From Nocardioides sp. (lineage in GTDB: Bacteria > Actinomycetota > Actinomycetes > Propionibacteriales > Nocardioidaceae): a stretch of 64,000 nucleotides of DNA. How positions within the stretch are numbered: the stretch's first letter is position 1; each line of letters begins with the position of its first letter. Shown here one piece after another: positions 25,007 to 33,092 of this stretch. The DNA is taken from contig NZ_JASLGR010000016.1 of NCBI RefSeq assembly GCF_030150155.1, positions 124,001 to 188,000 of the forward strand, read 5' to 3'. The translations under genes were made by a program, and so were the position numbers. The notes under the pieces are model-generated. The model ran no database searches. It was given only the letters and a program-made list of their open reading frames with translations, and had not been told where the DNA came from.

Positions 25007-25036
25007 GGTCGGCCCGCCCCTCGTGGCGGGCCGACC
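25007..25036. terminator. GC-rich hairpin terminator
   Basis: A perfect 12-bp stem (GGTCGGCCCGCC pairing with 25025-25036) with a six-base loop starts six bases after the Ig-repeat protein stop. There is no T-tract. Confidence 0.75.
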
Positions 25037-25054
25037 CCCACTGCTGCCACACGT

Positions 25055-25088
25055 GAACGCCCCGGAACCGATCGGTTCCGGGGCGTTC
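25055..25088. terminator. 34-bp perfect palindrome, second terminator
   Basis: A perfect inverted repeat of 34 bases is centred on GATC between the convergent Ig-repeat protein and SDR genes. Its stem arms are rich in G and C (GCCCCGGAACC). It most likely terminates transcription in both directions. A protein-binding role cannot be excluded. Confidence 0.7.
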
Positions 25089-25107
25089 GTGGTGTGTGGG
25101 TGGTGCC

Positions 25108-25932
25108 TCAGAGCCCGTAGCGCCCCAGCACGTCGTGCCGGGCCGCGTAGCCCGGCGTCAGGAACCGCCTCATCATCCGGCCGGTGGTCAGCCAGGCGAT
25201 CGCGTCGCCGTGCCGGGTGCTCGCCAGCATCCGCTCGACCAGCGTCGGTGCGACGTCCTCGGGGTGGTCGGAGAGGATGTTGAGGATCCGGCGCTGGCGG
25301 GAGACCTGCTCGGGCGCGAGGGCGGCCTCGCGCTGCCAGCCGTCGGTGATCAGGATTCCCGGACGCACCTGGCCGACGCGAACCCCGGTCCCGGCGAGCT
25401 CCTTGACCAGTGCTGCGGTGAACATGTCGAGGCCGCGCTTGGTGGCACCGTAGACCCCCATGTTGGGCCGGATCCGGCCGTCCGAGCCGCCGCCGAGGAC
25501 GTTGAAGATCTGGCCGCCGCCCTGCGTCAGCATCCCGCGGGCGGCGGCCTGGGAGCCGAAGATGGTGCCGAGCATGTTGGTCGACACCATCGCGCGTACG
25601 TCGTCGGCCGCGGTCCCCACGATCGGCGCTGTGGTGTGCGCGACGCCGGCGTTGTTGATCCAGAGGTCGACCCGGCCGAGGGCGCCGACGGCGTACTCCC
25701 AGAGACCGACGCAGGCCTGGTCGTCGATGACATCCAGGGCGTGGCCGAGCACCTGGCCGGAGCCGGGCTCGCCGCCCAGGGTGGCGATCGCGGCCTCGAC
25801 CGCGGTGGTGCTGCGACCGGTGATGACGACGCTGTGACCACGGCGGCGGAACTCGCGGGCCAGCGCGTGGCCGACCCCCTTGGTGCTGCCGGTGATGACG
25901 ACGTTCTTCGTGTGCTGGGTGGGATCTGTCAT
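25108..25932 (-). CDS. Short-chain dehydrogenase/reductase
   Basis: This 274-residue SDR has NVVITGSTKGVGHALAREF (NAD(P) glycine motif), DLWINNAGVAHT (NNAG) and VYGATKRGLDMF, where Tyr and Lys of the YxxxK site are read as Y-GAT-K. The catalytic Ser should lie near LGGGSDG. Substrate is unknown. It follows the MDR reductase by three bases in the same operon, so the two probably act one after another on a keto or enone intermediate. Confidence 0.88.
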   Translation of the reverse strand: MTDPTQHTKNVVITGSTKGVGHALAREFRRRGHSVVITGRSTTAVEAAIATLGGEPGSGQVLGHALDVIDDQACVGLWEYAVGALGRVDLWINNAGVAHTTAPIVGTAADDVRAMVSTNMLGTIFGSQAAARGMLTQGGGQIFNVLGGGSDGRIRPNMGVYGATKRGLDMFTAALVKELAGTGVRVGQVRPGILITDGWQREAALAPEQVSRQRRILNILSDHPEDVAPTLVERMLASTRHGDAIAWLTTGRMMRRFLTPGYAARHDVLGRYGL

Positions 25933-25935
25933 GGG

Positions 25936-26958
25936 CTACTCCTGGGTCGACGCGGGGTCGACGATGACGACGACCTTCCCGCGGTTGCGTCCTGACATCA
26001 GGTGGGCGAAGGCCTCGCCCGCCTGTCCGAGTCCGAGATACCGGTCTTCGGGGGCGCGGATCGTGCCCGCGGCGAGCAGTGCGCCGACGACCTCGACGTG
26101 CTCGGCGGCCAGATCGGCGTGGTCGTAGACGACCATCCCGTACGCCGCTGCGTGGGCCGCCATCAACGCACCGGCACGCAGCCGGGTCGGAGCGGCGCCG
26201 TTCGACTGGTCGATCAGGCCGATCAGCGAGACCCGGGCACCGACGGCCAGCTGCTCGACGACCCCGTCGAGGGTCTCCTGGTCGCCCATGTGCAGGTAGC
26301 CGTGGATCCGGTCGGGGCAGGCCGCGCGCAGCTCCTCGATCCAGCCGGGCCGCCCGCGCACCACGGCGGCGTCGTAGCCGAGCTCGTCGACGGCGAGCGC
26401 CGCCTTGGCGGGGGAGCCGACGATCGCGACGGGGCGGGCGCCGGCCCGGCGGGCGAGCTGGCCGGCCAGGGCGCCGACGCCGCCGGTGGCCGAGGAGACC
26501 ACCACCGTCTCACCTTCCGCCGGGCGGAGGTGGCGCGCGAGAGCGGCGTACGCCGTCAGGCCGGGCATCCCGAGGACGCCGAGCGCCGCCGAGGCGGGTA
26601 CGCCGTCGGGGACCGTGATCGCCGTGGCCTGGTCGGCGTCGACGACGGCCTCGGCGCGCCAGCCGGTCTCGGCCAGCACTCGGGTGCCGACGGCCACGCC
26701 CGACGTGGTCTCGGTGACGGTGCCGATCCCGCGTCCGGCCATCACCTGGCCCGGGCCGAGCGGCGCATCGTCGAGGTGGCCGGTGCCGAGCAGGGAGCGC
26801 AGGTAGGGGTCCAGGGAGAGCGTCTCGACCTGGATCCGGACCTGGCCGGGGCCGAGGGGGGACCGCGGCTCGGAGGCGACCGTGAAGTCGCTGGCGCGGG
26901 GGAGACCCTCGGGTAGCGCGGCTACCTCGACGGTCTGGATCAGCGGGTCATCCATCAT
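25936..26958 (-). CDS. MDR-family NAD(P)H-dependent double-bond reductase
   Basis: This 340-residue protein is of the zinc-independent medium-chain reductase type (PTGR/curcumin reductase-like): LDPYLRSLLGTGH, GLTAYAALARHLRPAEGETVVVSSATGGVGALAGQLARRAGARPVAIVGSPAK (nucleotide-binding region) and NRGKVVVIV at the end. Such enzymes reduce alpha-beta double bonds of enones. The start is the first of two adjacent ATGs (26956-26958), 17 bases from the divergent VOC gene. TATTAT on the reverse strand at 26965-26970 is spaced for a leaderless transcript. Confidence 0.88.
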   Translation of the reverse strand: MMDDPLIQTVEVAALPEGLPRASDFTVASEPRSPLGPGQVRIQVETLSLDPYLRSLLGTGHLDDAPLGPGQVMAGRGIGTVTETTSGVAVGTRVLAETGWRAEAVVDADQATAITVPDGVPASAALGVLGMPGLTAYAALARHLRPAEGETVVVSSATGGVGALAGQLARRAGARPVAIVGSPAKAALAVDELGYDAAVVRGRPGWIEELRAACPDRIHGYLHMGDQETLDGVVEQLAVGARVSLIGLIDQSNGAAPTRLRAGALMAAHAAAYGMVVYDHADLAAEHVEVVGALLAAGTIRAPEDRYLGLGQAGEAFAHLMSGRNRGKVVVIVDPASTQE

Positions 26959-26960
26959 GA

Positions 26961-26976
26961 CGATATAATATATTAA
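26961..26976. promoter_or_regulatory. Shared AT-rich operator, site 5, within a 17-bp divergent gap
   Basis: CGATATAATATATTAA fills almost the whole gap between two divergent start codons. TATAAT at 26964-26969 is exactly 12 bases before the forward ATG, and TATTAT on the other strand is 12 bases before the reverse ATG. The two -10 boxes overlap, and each -35 region must lie inside the opposite gene. Confidence 0.6.
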
Positions 26977-27899
26977 TGGCCTCACGTCTCTACGGACCGC
27001 TGATCTCCACCGACGACCCGCAGGCCCACCGCGACCATCTCGCGGCCGCCTTCGGCCTGGCCGCGTCGGCCCCGACCCGGCTCGACGACGCGACGACCGC
27101 GGCGCTCTTCGGCAGGGCCGCCGGGGCGTGGACCGAGATCGAGGCGCTGCCCACGCCGGGCGTCCAGGCCGGCGTCGTGCTGGTCCGCTTCGCCGCCCCC
27201 GGGGAGCCACTGCGCGGCGAGGCGACCCGGCTCCACCTCGACGCCTTCCGGGTGATCGACTTCTACGCCCCCGACTTCGATGCCGCGCTCGCCCACATGG
27301 GCCGGGTCGGGTACCCGATGGCGAGCTCGACGGCTGCCTACGAGGTCGCCGAGGGTGCGTTCCGCGAGGCCCACCACGCCGGGGCGGACCACGTCATGAC
27401 CGCCCTGCTCAGCGGGCCGCGGGAGTTCTTCGCCGAGTTCGCCGAGGTGCAGGACCGGACCGTCTCGGAGCCGCTGAGCATCTCCCTGCCACTCACCGAC
27501 GCGGCAGCGACCACGGCGTTCTATGCCGATGTCTTCGGCTGGGGCGTGGTGTACGAGTGCGACTTCGACGACACCTCGTTCTCCCGGCTGATCGGCATTG
27601 AGGAGCGACTGCGGGTGCGCGCTCGCGCCTTCGGCCCGAGCCGGGAGCAGACCTACGTCAACCTGGTCGACTACGGCCTGCCCGCCGGGACCGGCGGCTC
27701 GCTGGCCGGTCGCAGTGTGGCTCCGGCCCGCGGGGTGCTGGGCCTGGTGATCGTGACCGACGAGCTGGACGACGTACGCGCCCGGGCGGGGCGCTCCGGC
27801 GAGGTCGTCGAGGTCGACCTGGCGCCGTTCGGGCGGTGTCGCGCGGTGGCCCTGACCTCGCCGATCGGGGCGCCGCACCTGGTGGTCGAGTGCCGGTGA
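26976..27899 (+). CDS. VOC-superfamily (glyoxalase/dioxygenase fold) protein
   Basis: This 307-residue protein appears to contain two VOC modules: an N-terminal one with DFYAPDFDAALAHMGRVGYP, and a C-terminal one with LPLTDAAATTAFYADVFGWGVVYECDFDD and a final TSPIGAPHLVVECR. Typical members use a metal held by His/Glu to catalyse isomerisation, epimerisation or ring opening. Metal ligands are not clear in both halves. It is probably leaderless (TATAAT at position -12). Its sharing of an operator with the island promoters suggests a role in the same pathway. Confidence 0.8.
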   Translation: MASRLYGPLISTDDPQAHRDHLAAAFGLAASAPTRLDDATTAALFGRAAGAWTEIEALPTPGVQAGVVLVRFAAPGEPLRGEATRLHLDAFRVIDFYAPDFDAALAHMGRVGYPMASSTAAYEVAEGAFREAHHAGADHVMTALLSGPREFFAEFAEVQDRTVSEPLSISLPLTDAAATTAFYADVFGWGVVYECDFDDTSFSRLIGIEERLRVRARAFGPSREQTYVNLVDYGLPAGTGGSLAGRSVAPARGVLGLVIVTDELDDVRARAGRSGEVVEVDLAPFGRCRAVALTSPIGAPHLVVECR

Positions 27900-27978
27900 C
27901 GGCGTACGGCGTCGACGGGCTCCTCCGGGCGAGGTGACCGCCGGCCCTGCCCTGACCGGCCCCGCCCCGACACACCAC

Positions 27979-28004
27979 AGCCCGGCCCCTGACGGGACCG
28001 GGCT
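27979..28004. terminator. Hairpin between convergent VOC and amidohydrolase genes
   Basis: AGCCCGGCCCC and GGGACCGGGCT pair over 11 bp with one mismatch around a four-base TGAC loop. It sits just past the ends of two convergent genes. Confidence 0.65.
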
Positions 28005-28023
28005 GACGCGGTGGTGGAACCGA

Positions 28024-29490
28024 TCAGAGGGGACGCTTCAGGTACTGCCCGCCCGGAGCGGCATCGGTGACGACGCCGTCGGTCAGGATCTGCGTCCCAC
28101 GCAGGAAGGTGTCGGTAACCTTGGCGCTCAGGGTCGCACCCTCGAATGGGGTGTACTCCTGGCTGGACTCGGAGTCGGCGGCGTGCACGGTCCAGGTGTG
28201 GTCGACGTCCACCAGGGCGAGGTCGGCGTCCAGGCCGACCTTGATCGCGCCCTTGCGCCCGCCCAGGCCGTAGCGCGTGGCGGTGTTGGTCGCGCACAGC
28301 TCCGCGATCCGGCCGAAGGAGAGCCCGCGCTTGGTGCCCTCGGAGACCATCCCGGCGAGCAGGTACTCAGCGCCGCCGAAGCCCGACTTGGCCAGGAAGA
28401 CGTCGTCGGCCGGGTCGCCGAACTTCAGCTCCTCCTTGCAGCAGGCGTGGTCGGAGACGACCCAGTCGATGGTGCCGTCGAGCACGTAGTCCCACAGCGC
28501 CTCGACGTCCTCGCGCGGGCGCAGCGGCGGGTTCACCTTGCCGCCGACGCCGTGCGCGGTGTCGCAGTCGGCCAGCAGGTGACCGACGGTGACCTCGCGG
28601 CGGAAGTCGATGTGCGGGAACGCCGCGGCCATCGTCAGCGCCGCCTCGACGGCCTTGCGCGAGGTCAGGTGGAGCAGGTTGATCGTGGGCAGCTGGGTCT
28701 CGTGGGCCAGGTAGGACGCGATCGTGACGGCCAGGCCCTCCGAGTGCGGCGGGCGGGAGGCGGAGTACGCCGGCAGGCCGCTCAGCGAGCCCTCCTCCTC
28801 GACGATCTTGGTGTACGCCGCCATGATCTCGGCCGTCTCGCAGTGCAGGGACAGCGAGATCTGGTCGGCGATCTCGGGGTGGGCCTCGCGGGCGCGCTGG
28901 ATGCCCCGCATCACGAACTCGAAGTGTGCGTAGTCGTAGCGCTCGCCCTCGGGGGTCATCAGGAACGACGACTGGTCGGTGCTGCGTCCGTGCAGGCCGT
29001 GGCTGCCGTAGAACATGAAGACCTTGAACGAGGTGACGCCGTGCTCGGAGACCAGCGCCGGGATCTCCTCGATGTGCTCCTTGCTCATCGGGGCCAGGTG
29101 GTAGGCGTAGTCGACCAGGGCGTTGCCGTGGGTCTGGGCGAGCACCTCGGGGAAGAAGTCGGCGTACGCGCCGCCCTTGTTCAGGTAATACTGCCCGGTC
29201 CGCATGTACGACAGCGAGGTGGTCACGCCCCCCTGGGCGCACGCCCGCGACTCGCTGGCCACGTCGGTCGGCAGCGGGTTGTAGATCCCCCAGTGCTGGT
29301 GGCCGTCGACCACGCCGGGGAACGCCGTACGACCACGGCCGTCGACGACGGTGGCGGCCAGCGCGGGGTCGAGCCCGGCCTCGATCCGGGTGAACCGGCC
29401 GTCCGTGATCCCCAGGTCGACGGCCTGGGGCTCGGCCTGGCCGGGCAGGACCGCCAGGACGTTGGTGATGATCAGGTCGAGCTCGCTCAC
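28024..29490 (-). CDS. Hydantoinase/dihydropyrimidinase-like cyclic amidohydrolase
   Basis: This 488-residue protein has the binuclear metal amidohydrolase set: VDGHQHWG (HxH), TSFKVFMFYG (bridging Lys), SLHCETAE (His), LLHLTSRKA (His) and SDHACC (Asp). It is in the cyclic amidase branch with hydantoinases, allantoinases and imidases, which open ring amides. It is the last gene of the reverse operon and overlaps the MmgE/PrpD stop by four bases. A lactam, imide or hydantoin substrate is likely, in keeping with breakdown of an N-heterocycle. Length is normal for the family. Confidence 0.9.
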   Translation of the reverse strand: MSELDLIITNVLAVLPGQAEPQAVDLGITDGRFTRIEAGLDPALAATVVDGRGRTAFPGVVDGHQHWGIYNPLPTDVASESRACAQGGVTTSLSYMRTGQYYLNKGGAYADFFPEVLAQTHGNALVDYAYHLAPMSKEHIEEIPALVSEHGVTSFKVFMFYGSHGLHGRSTDQSSFLMTPEGERYDYAHFEFVMRGIQRAREAHPEIADQISLSLHCETAEIMAAYTKIVEEEGSLSGLPAYSASRPPHSEGLAVTIASYLAHETQLPTINLLHLTSRKAVEAALTMAAAFPHIDFRREVTVGHLLADCDTAHGVGGKVNPPLRPREDVEALWDYVLDGTIDWVVSDHACCKEELKFGDPADDVFLAKSGFGGAEYLLAGMVSEGTKRGLSFGRIAELCATNTATRYGLGGRKGAIKVGLDADLALVDVDHTWTVHAADSESSQEYTPFEGATLSAKVTDTFLRGTQILTDGVVTDAAPGGQYLKRPL

Positions 29491-31007
29491 AGGGACTCCT
29501 CGTGGTCGGTGGTGTCGGTGGTGGGGATGAAGGTGGCAAGGGGGGCGAGGGCGGCGCTCAGGTCGTCGACCTCGGGGAGGCGGAGGATCTCGGCGCTGAC
29601 CGCGGCGGCGGTGGCGGGCGCGAGCCGCCCGGCGACGTTGTCGGCGAACTTCCGGCCGAGCTCGGCGGCCGACAGTGGCCGGGCGGGCCCACCACGGTTG
29701 GTCAGCACCTCCTCGACCAGCTCACGGCCGTCCGTCGTCCGTAGCCGTACGACGGCCGGGAACTGGAACGGGTAGATCGCGTCGCACCGCTCGTCGGCGA
29801 CCACGGTGACCTTGGCCATCAGGTCGCGCCGGAGCGGATCGGTGGCGAGCGCATCGGTGTAGTCGTCCAGCCCGGTCGCCAGGCCACCGCCGCCGATCAG
29901 TCCGGCGGCGAAGGCGTACGGCCCGGAGAACTGCGCCTGGTAGCCGGTCGCCGGGGTGCGCTTGACCTCCAGCGGCTCGCCGATGGTGCGCACCGTGGAC
30001 CCGGCCACGCCGACCACCACCTCGGCCACGTCGGCCGGGGTGATCCCGGCCGCGGCGAAGGCACGGCCGGCGTCGACGGTGGTGTGGGTGAAGTGGTTGG
30101 CCGGGTAGGGCTTGAAGAAGATCCCCGGCACCGACCACTCGGTGCCCAGGCCCGACGTGATCGCCTCGGGGAAGAACTGCCCGTGCAGCCACGCCTGGAA
30201 GAAGCCGAAGCGTCCCTCCAGCACCGTCGGCGGACCGGTGAAGCCACGCCTGACCAGCAGCGCGGCGTTGATCCCGGCCTCGGCCGCGACACCGCAGTGC
30301 AGCCGTTTCACGGTGCCGCCGGTGCGGTTGGCCTCGATCACGCCCGAGGCCATCGAGGCGGTCAGGCCGAGGACGTCGGCGATGCCGGTCTCGTCAAGGC
30401 CGTAGGCGATCGCGGCGGCGACCGCCGACCCCATCGCCCCGGTGATCGAGGTTGCGTGCTGGCCGTGCTCGAAGAAGACCGAGTTGCCCAAGGTGGCGTC
30501 GTAGCCGGCCATCCCGAGCCGGACCGCCACCTCGAGTCCGGCCGCGATCGCGCGGGTGGTGATTTCGCCCGAGGCGCCGGCGTGCTCGGCGGCGGCCAGG
30601 GCCGCCGGGACGACGCTCGCGCTCGGGTGCAGCACCGACGGCAGGTGGGTGTCGTCGTAGTCCAGCGAGTGCGCCAGCACCCCGTTGGCGAAGGCCGCCT
30701 GCCCGGCGTTGACCCGCTGCTCCAGGCCGACGATCGTGGCCTGCGGGTGGCCGCCCTGGTCGAGCACGTGCCCGATCGCTGCGGCCGACGTCGGCAGCCG
30801 GTGCGCAGCCACGCAGAGCCCGAGGATGTCGAGCGTGCGCTGGCCCACCGACGCCGCCACCTCCTGCGGTACGCCGTGCACGGCGACGTGCCGGGCGAAG
30901 GCGGCGAGCTGCTGGGCCAGGGTCGGGCCACCGCCGGGCTCGCCGGTCGGGTTGCCGGCCGGCTGGGCATCGGCGGCGGGGGTGTAGCTGCTGAGGTCGG
31001 AGGTCAT
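29487..31007 (-). CDS. MmgE/PrpD family protein (reverse operon)
   Basis: This 506-residue second family member has AFANGVLAHSLDYDDTHLPSVLHPSASVVPAALAAAEHAG, TGAMGSAVAAAIAYGLDE, RLHCGVAAEAGINAALLVRRGF and KPYPANHFTHTTVDAG. It is clearly diverged from the copy at 15364, which suggests a separate substrate or step. It lies between cyclase and amidohydrolase genes with four-base overlaps on both sides. Confidence 0.9.
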   Translation of the reverse strand: MTSDLSSYTPAADAQPAGNPTGEPGGGPTLAQQLAAFARHVAVHGVPQEVAASVGQRTLDILGLCVAAHRLPTSAAAIGHVLDQGGHPQATIVGLEQRVNAGQAAFANGVLAHSLDYDDTHLPSVLHPSASVVPAALAAAEHAGASGEITTRAIAAGLEVAVRLGMAGYDATLGNSVFFEHGQHATSITGAMGSAVAAAIAYGLDETGIADVLGLTASMASGVIEANRTGGTVKRLHCGVAAEAGINAALLVRRGFTGPPTVLEGRFGFFQAWLHGQFFPEAITSGLGTEWSVPGIFFKPYPANHFTHTTVDAGRAFAAAGITPADVAEVVVGVAGSTVRTIGEPLEVKRTPATGYQAQFSGPYAFAAGLIGGGGLATGLDDYTDALATDPLRRDLMAKVTVVADERCDAIYPFQFPAVVRLRTTDGRELVEEVLTNRGGPARPLSAAELGRKFADNVAGRLAPATAAAVSAEILRLPEVDDLSAALAPLATFIPTTDTTDHEESL

Positions 31008-31840
31008 GCGCCGACCACCGCCAGCGGCCGCACCGGTGAGCCGGTCGCGCCGTAGAACTTCAGCGGGCTCAGCACGAAGAGGAACTCGTGCTTCCGGGCA
31101 GCGGCGACGGCCTCGAGGTCCATCGCCTCGATGATGTAGATCCCGCGCTCGACCAGCAGCACCCGGTGGGCAGGCAGCAGACCGTGGCCGGCGCCGGGGG
31201 CGAGCTGCTCGAAGGCGATGGTGTCCGCGCCCAGGGCGTGCACGCCGAGGTCGGCCAGAAAGGTGGCGCCGGCGGCGGAGACCCCGGGGACGCCGGTGGA
31301 CAGGCCGCGGTAGGCGTCACCGTCGCCGGAGTCGAAGTGCTGGCCCCAGCCCGAGCGGATGATCACCACGTCGCCCGTGCCGATCCCATTGCCCTGCGCG
31401 GCCAGCGTCGCCTCCAGGTCGGCGACGGTGATCTCCTGGCCCGGCTCCAGACGCCCGACGCCGAGCGTGGTCGGGACGTCGAGGAGGTGGCCGCGCCGAA
31501 CCATCGGCGCGATGGTGTGGGCACCGTGCTCGACGAACTTGCCGCCCACCTGTGCGGCCTCGGCGTCCGTGCCGCCGTACAGCCTGCCGTCCTGGGAGAC
31601 GTGGGCGAGGGCGTCGACGTGGGTGCCGACGTGGGTGCCCATCGAGATCATGTCGTTGGCGGCCGAGCCGCCGTCGGAGCGGACCATGTCGCCGTGGCGG
31701 CGCGGCATCGCGTGCCAGTACGCCGGGTGGTTGGGCGACTGCGGCATCCCGACGGTGAGGGTGCGGCCGAGGTCGAAGATCTCCAGGCCCGCCGCGGCGG
31801 CGGAGAGGAGCTGGGCGGTGGTGGGGTCGATGCTGGTCAC
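31004..31840 (-). CDS. Cyclase-family (kynurenine formamidase-like) metal hydrolase
   Basis: From the GTG at 31838-31840 (GAGGA upstream) the protein has 278 residues. The motif MGTHVGTHVDALAHV is the metal-binding HxGTHxDxxxH signature of the PF04199 cyclase family, which includes kynurenine formamidase, isatin hydrolase and carbamate hydrolases. FDLGRTLTVGMPQSPNHP at the N terminus also fits. It would hydrolyse an amide or formamide bond, possibly the half-amide released by the neighbouring cyclic amidohydrolase. Its stop overlaps the MmgE/PrpD start. Confidence 0.9.
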   Translation of the reverse strand: MTSIDPTTAQLLSAAAAGLEIFDLGRTLTVGMPQSPNHPAYWHAMPRRHGDMVRSDGGSAANDMISMGTHVGTHVDALAHVSQDGRLYGGTDAEAAQVGGKFVEHGAHTIAPMVRRGHLLDVPTTLGVGRLEPGQEITVADLEATLAAQGNGIGTGDVVIIRSGWGQHFDSGDGDAYRGLSTGVPGVSAAGATFLADLGVHALGADTIAFEQLAPGAGHGLLPAHRVLLVERGIYIIEAMDLEAVAAARKHEFLFVLSPLKFYGATGSPVRPLAVVGA

Positions 31841-31866
31841 GAGGTCCTCGGGTCGGTTCGGGCGGG

Positions 31867-33066
31867 TCAGGCGATGATCTGGCGGTCGCGCAGGTCGGCG
31901 ATGCGGTCCTCGGGCAGGCCGAGGCCGGCGAGGATCTCGTCGGTGTCGGCGCCGTGGCGGCGTCCGGTGAACCGGATCGAGCCGGGCGTGCCCGACATCC
32001 GCCAGAGCACGTTGTGCTGGAGCAGGTCGCCGAAGTCCTCGTCCTCGACCTCGGTCAGCATCTCGGTGGCGCGGATGTGCGGGTCGGCGACGATGTCGCG
32101 GGCCGAGTAGATCGGCGCGATCGCGGCACCGGCCTCGGTGAAGGCGGTGACCACGGCGTCGAGGGTGCGGGCACCGATCCAGGAGCCGACCATCTCGTCG
32201 AGCTCCTCGGTGTGCTCGGCGCGGGTGTTGCCCGCAGCGAACCAAGGCTCCTCGATCACCTCGGGGTGGCCGACCAGGACCATCACCCGCTCGGCGATCG
32301 CCTGCGCCGAGGTCGAGATCGCGACCCAGTGGTCGTCGGAGGTCCGGTAGGTGTTGCGCGGCGCGTTGTTGGTGGAGCGGTTGCCGTGCCGCATCCCGAC
32401 CTCGCCGGTCTGGGCGAAGACGGTCGGGCCGGGACCGACGGCGGTCATGATCGGGGAGAGCAGGTCGAGGTCGATCACCTGTCCGGCGCCGTCCCCGGAG
32501 CGCTCGCGGGCCAGCAGCGCCATCGAGATCGCGCTGGAGGCGGCGATCCCGGCGATCGAGTCGGCCAGGCCGAAGGCGGGCAGGGTGGGCGGGCCGTCGG
32601 GCTGGCCGGTGAGGTGGGCGAAGCCGCTCATCGACTCGGCCAGGGTGCCGAACCCGGCGCGGGCGGCGTACGGGCCGCTCTGACCGAAGCCGGTGACCCG
32701 GACCAGGATCAGGCCGGGGTTGAGGGCGTGCAGCCGTTCGGGGCTCAGCCCCCACTTCTCGAAGGTGCCGGGACGGAAGTTCTCCACGATCACGTCGGCG
32801 GTCCGGGCGAGGGCGAGGAAGAGCTCGGCACCCTCGGGGGCCGAGAGGCTCAGCGCCAGGGTCTGCTTGTTGCGGGCGACCTCCTTCCACCAGATCGGGG
32901 TGCCGTCGACCGAGGGACCGTGGCCGCGCATCCCGTCGGGCTTGGTCGGGTGCTCGATCTTGATCACCTCGGCGCCGAAGTCCCCGAGGATCTGGCAGGC
33001 CAGCGGGCCGGCGAGGATCGTCGAGGCATCGATGACACGGATGCCGGTGAGAGGGCCGTCACTCAT
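31867..33066 (-). CDS. CaiB/BaiF family III CoA-transferase (reverse operon)
   Basis: This 399-residue protein has GIRVIDASTILAGPLACQILGDFGAEVIKIEHP, VARNKQTLALSLSAPEGAELFL and GAGQVIDLDLLSPIMT, where the first Asp is the likely CoA-thioester-forming residue. It is the first gene of the reverse operon. The chosen ATG (33064-33066) has TATGAT on the reverse strand at 33073-33078, spaced for a leaderless transcript; an upstream ATG at 33082-33084 would lie inside the operator and is less likely. It resembles the enzyme at 14159 only at family level. Confidence 0.92.
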   Translation of the reverse strand: MSDGPLTGIRVIDASTILAGPLACQILGDFGAEVIKIEHPTKPDGMRGHGPSVDGTPIWWKEVARNKQTLALSLSAPEGAELFLALARTADVIVENFRPGTFEKWGLSPERLHALNPGLILVRVTGFGQSGPYAARAGFGTLAESMSGFAHLTGQPDGPPTLPAFGLADSIAGIAASSAISMALLARERSGDGAGQVIDLDLLSPIMTAVGPGPTVFAQTGEVGMRHGNRSTNNAPRNTYRTSDDHWVAISTSAQAIAERVMVLVGHPEVIEEPWFAAGNTRAEHTEELDEMVGSWIGARTLDAVVTAFTEAGAAIAPIYSARDIVADPHIRATEMLTEVEDEDFGDLLQHNVLWRMSGTPGSIRFTGRRHGADTDEILAGLGLPEDRIADLRDRQIIA

Positions 33067-33075
33067 GGGTTGATC

Positions 33076-33091
33076 ATATATCATCTATTGT
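33076..33091. promoter_or_regulatory. Shared AT-rich operator, site 6
   Basis: ATATATCATCTATTGT lies in the 26-bp gap between the divergent CoA-transferase and FAD-oxidoreductase starts. The wider sequence GATCATATATCATC is nearly palindromic. It overlaps a TATCAT box for the forward gene and TATGAT for the reverse gene. Confidence 0.6.
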
Positions 33092-33092
33092 C

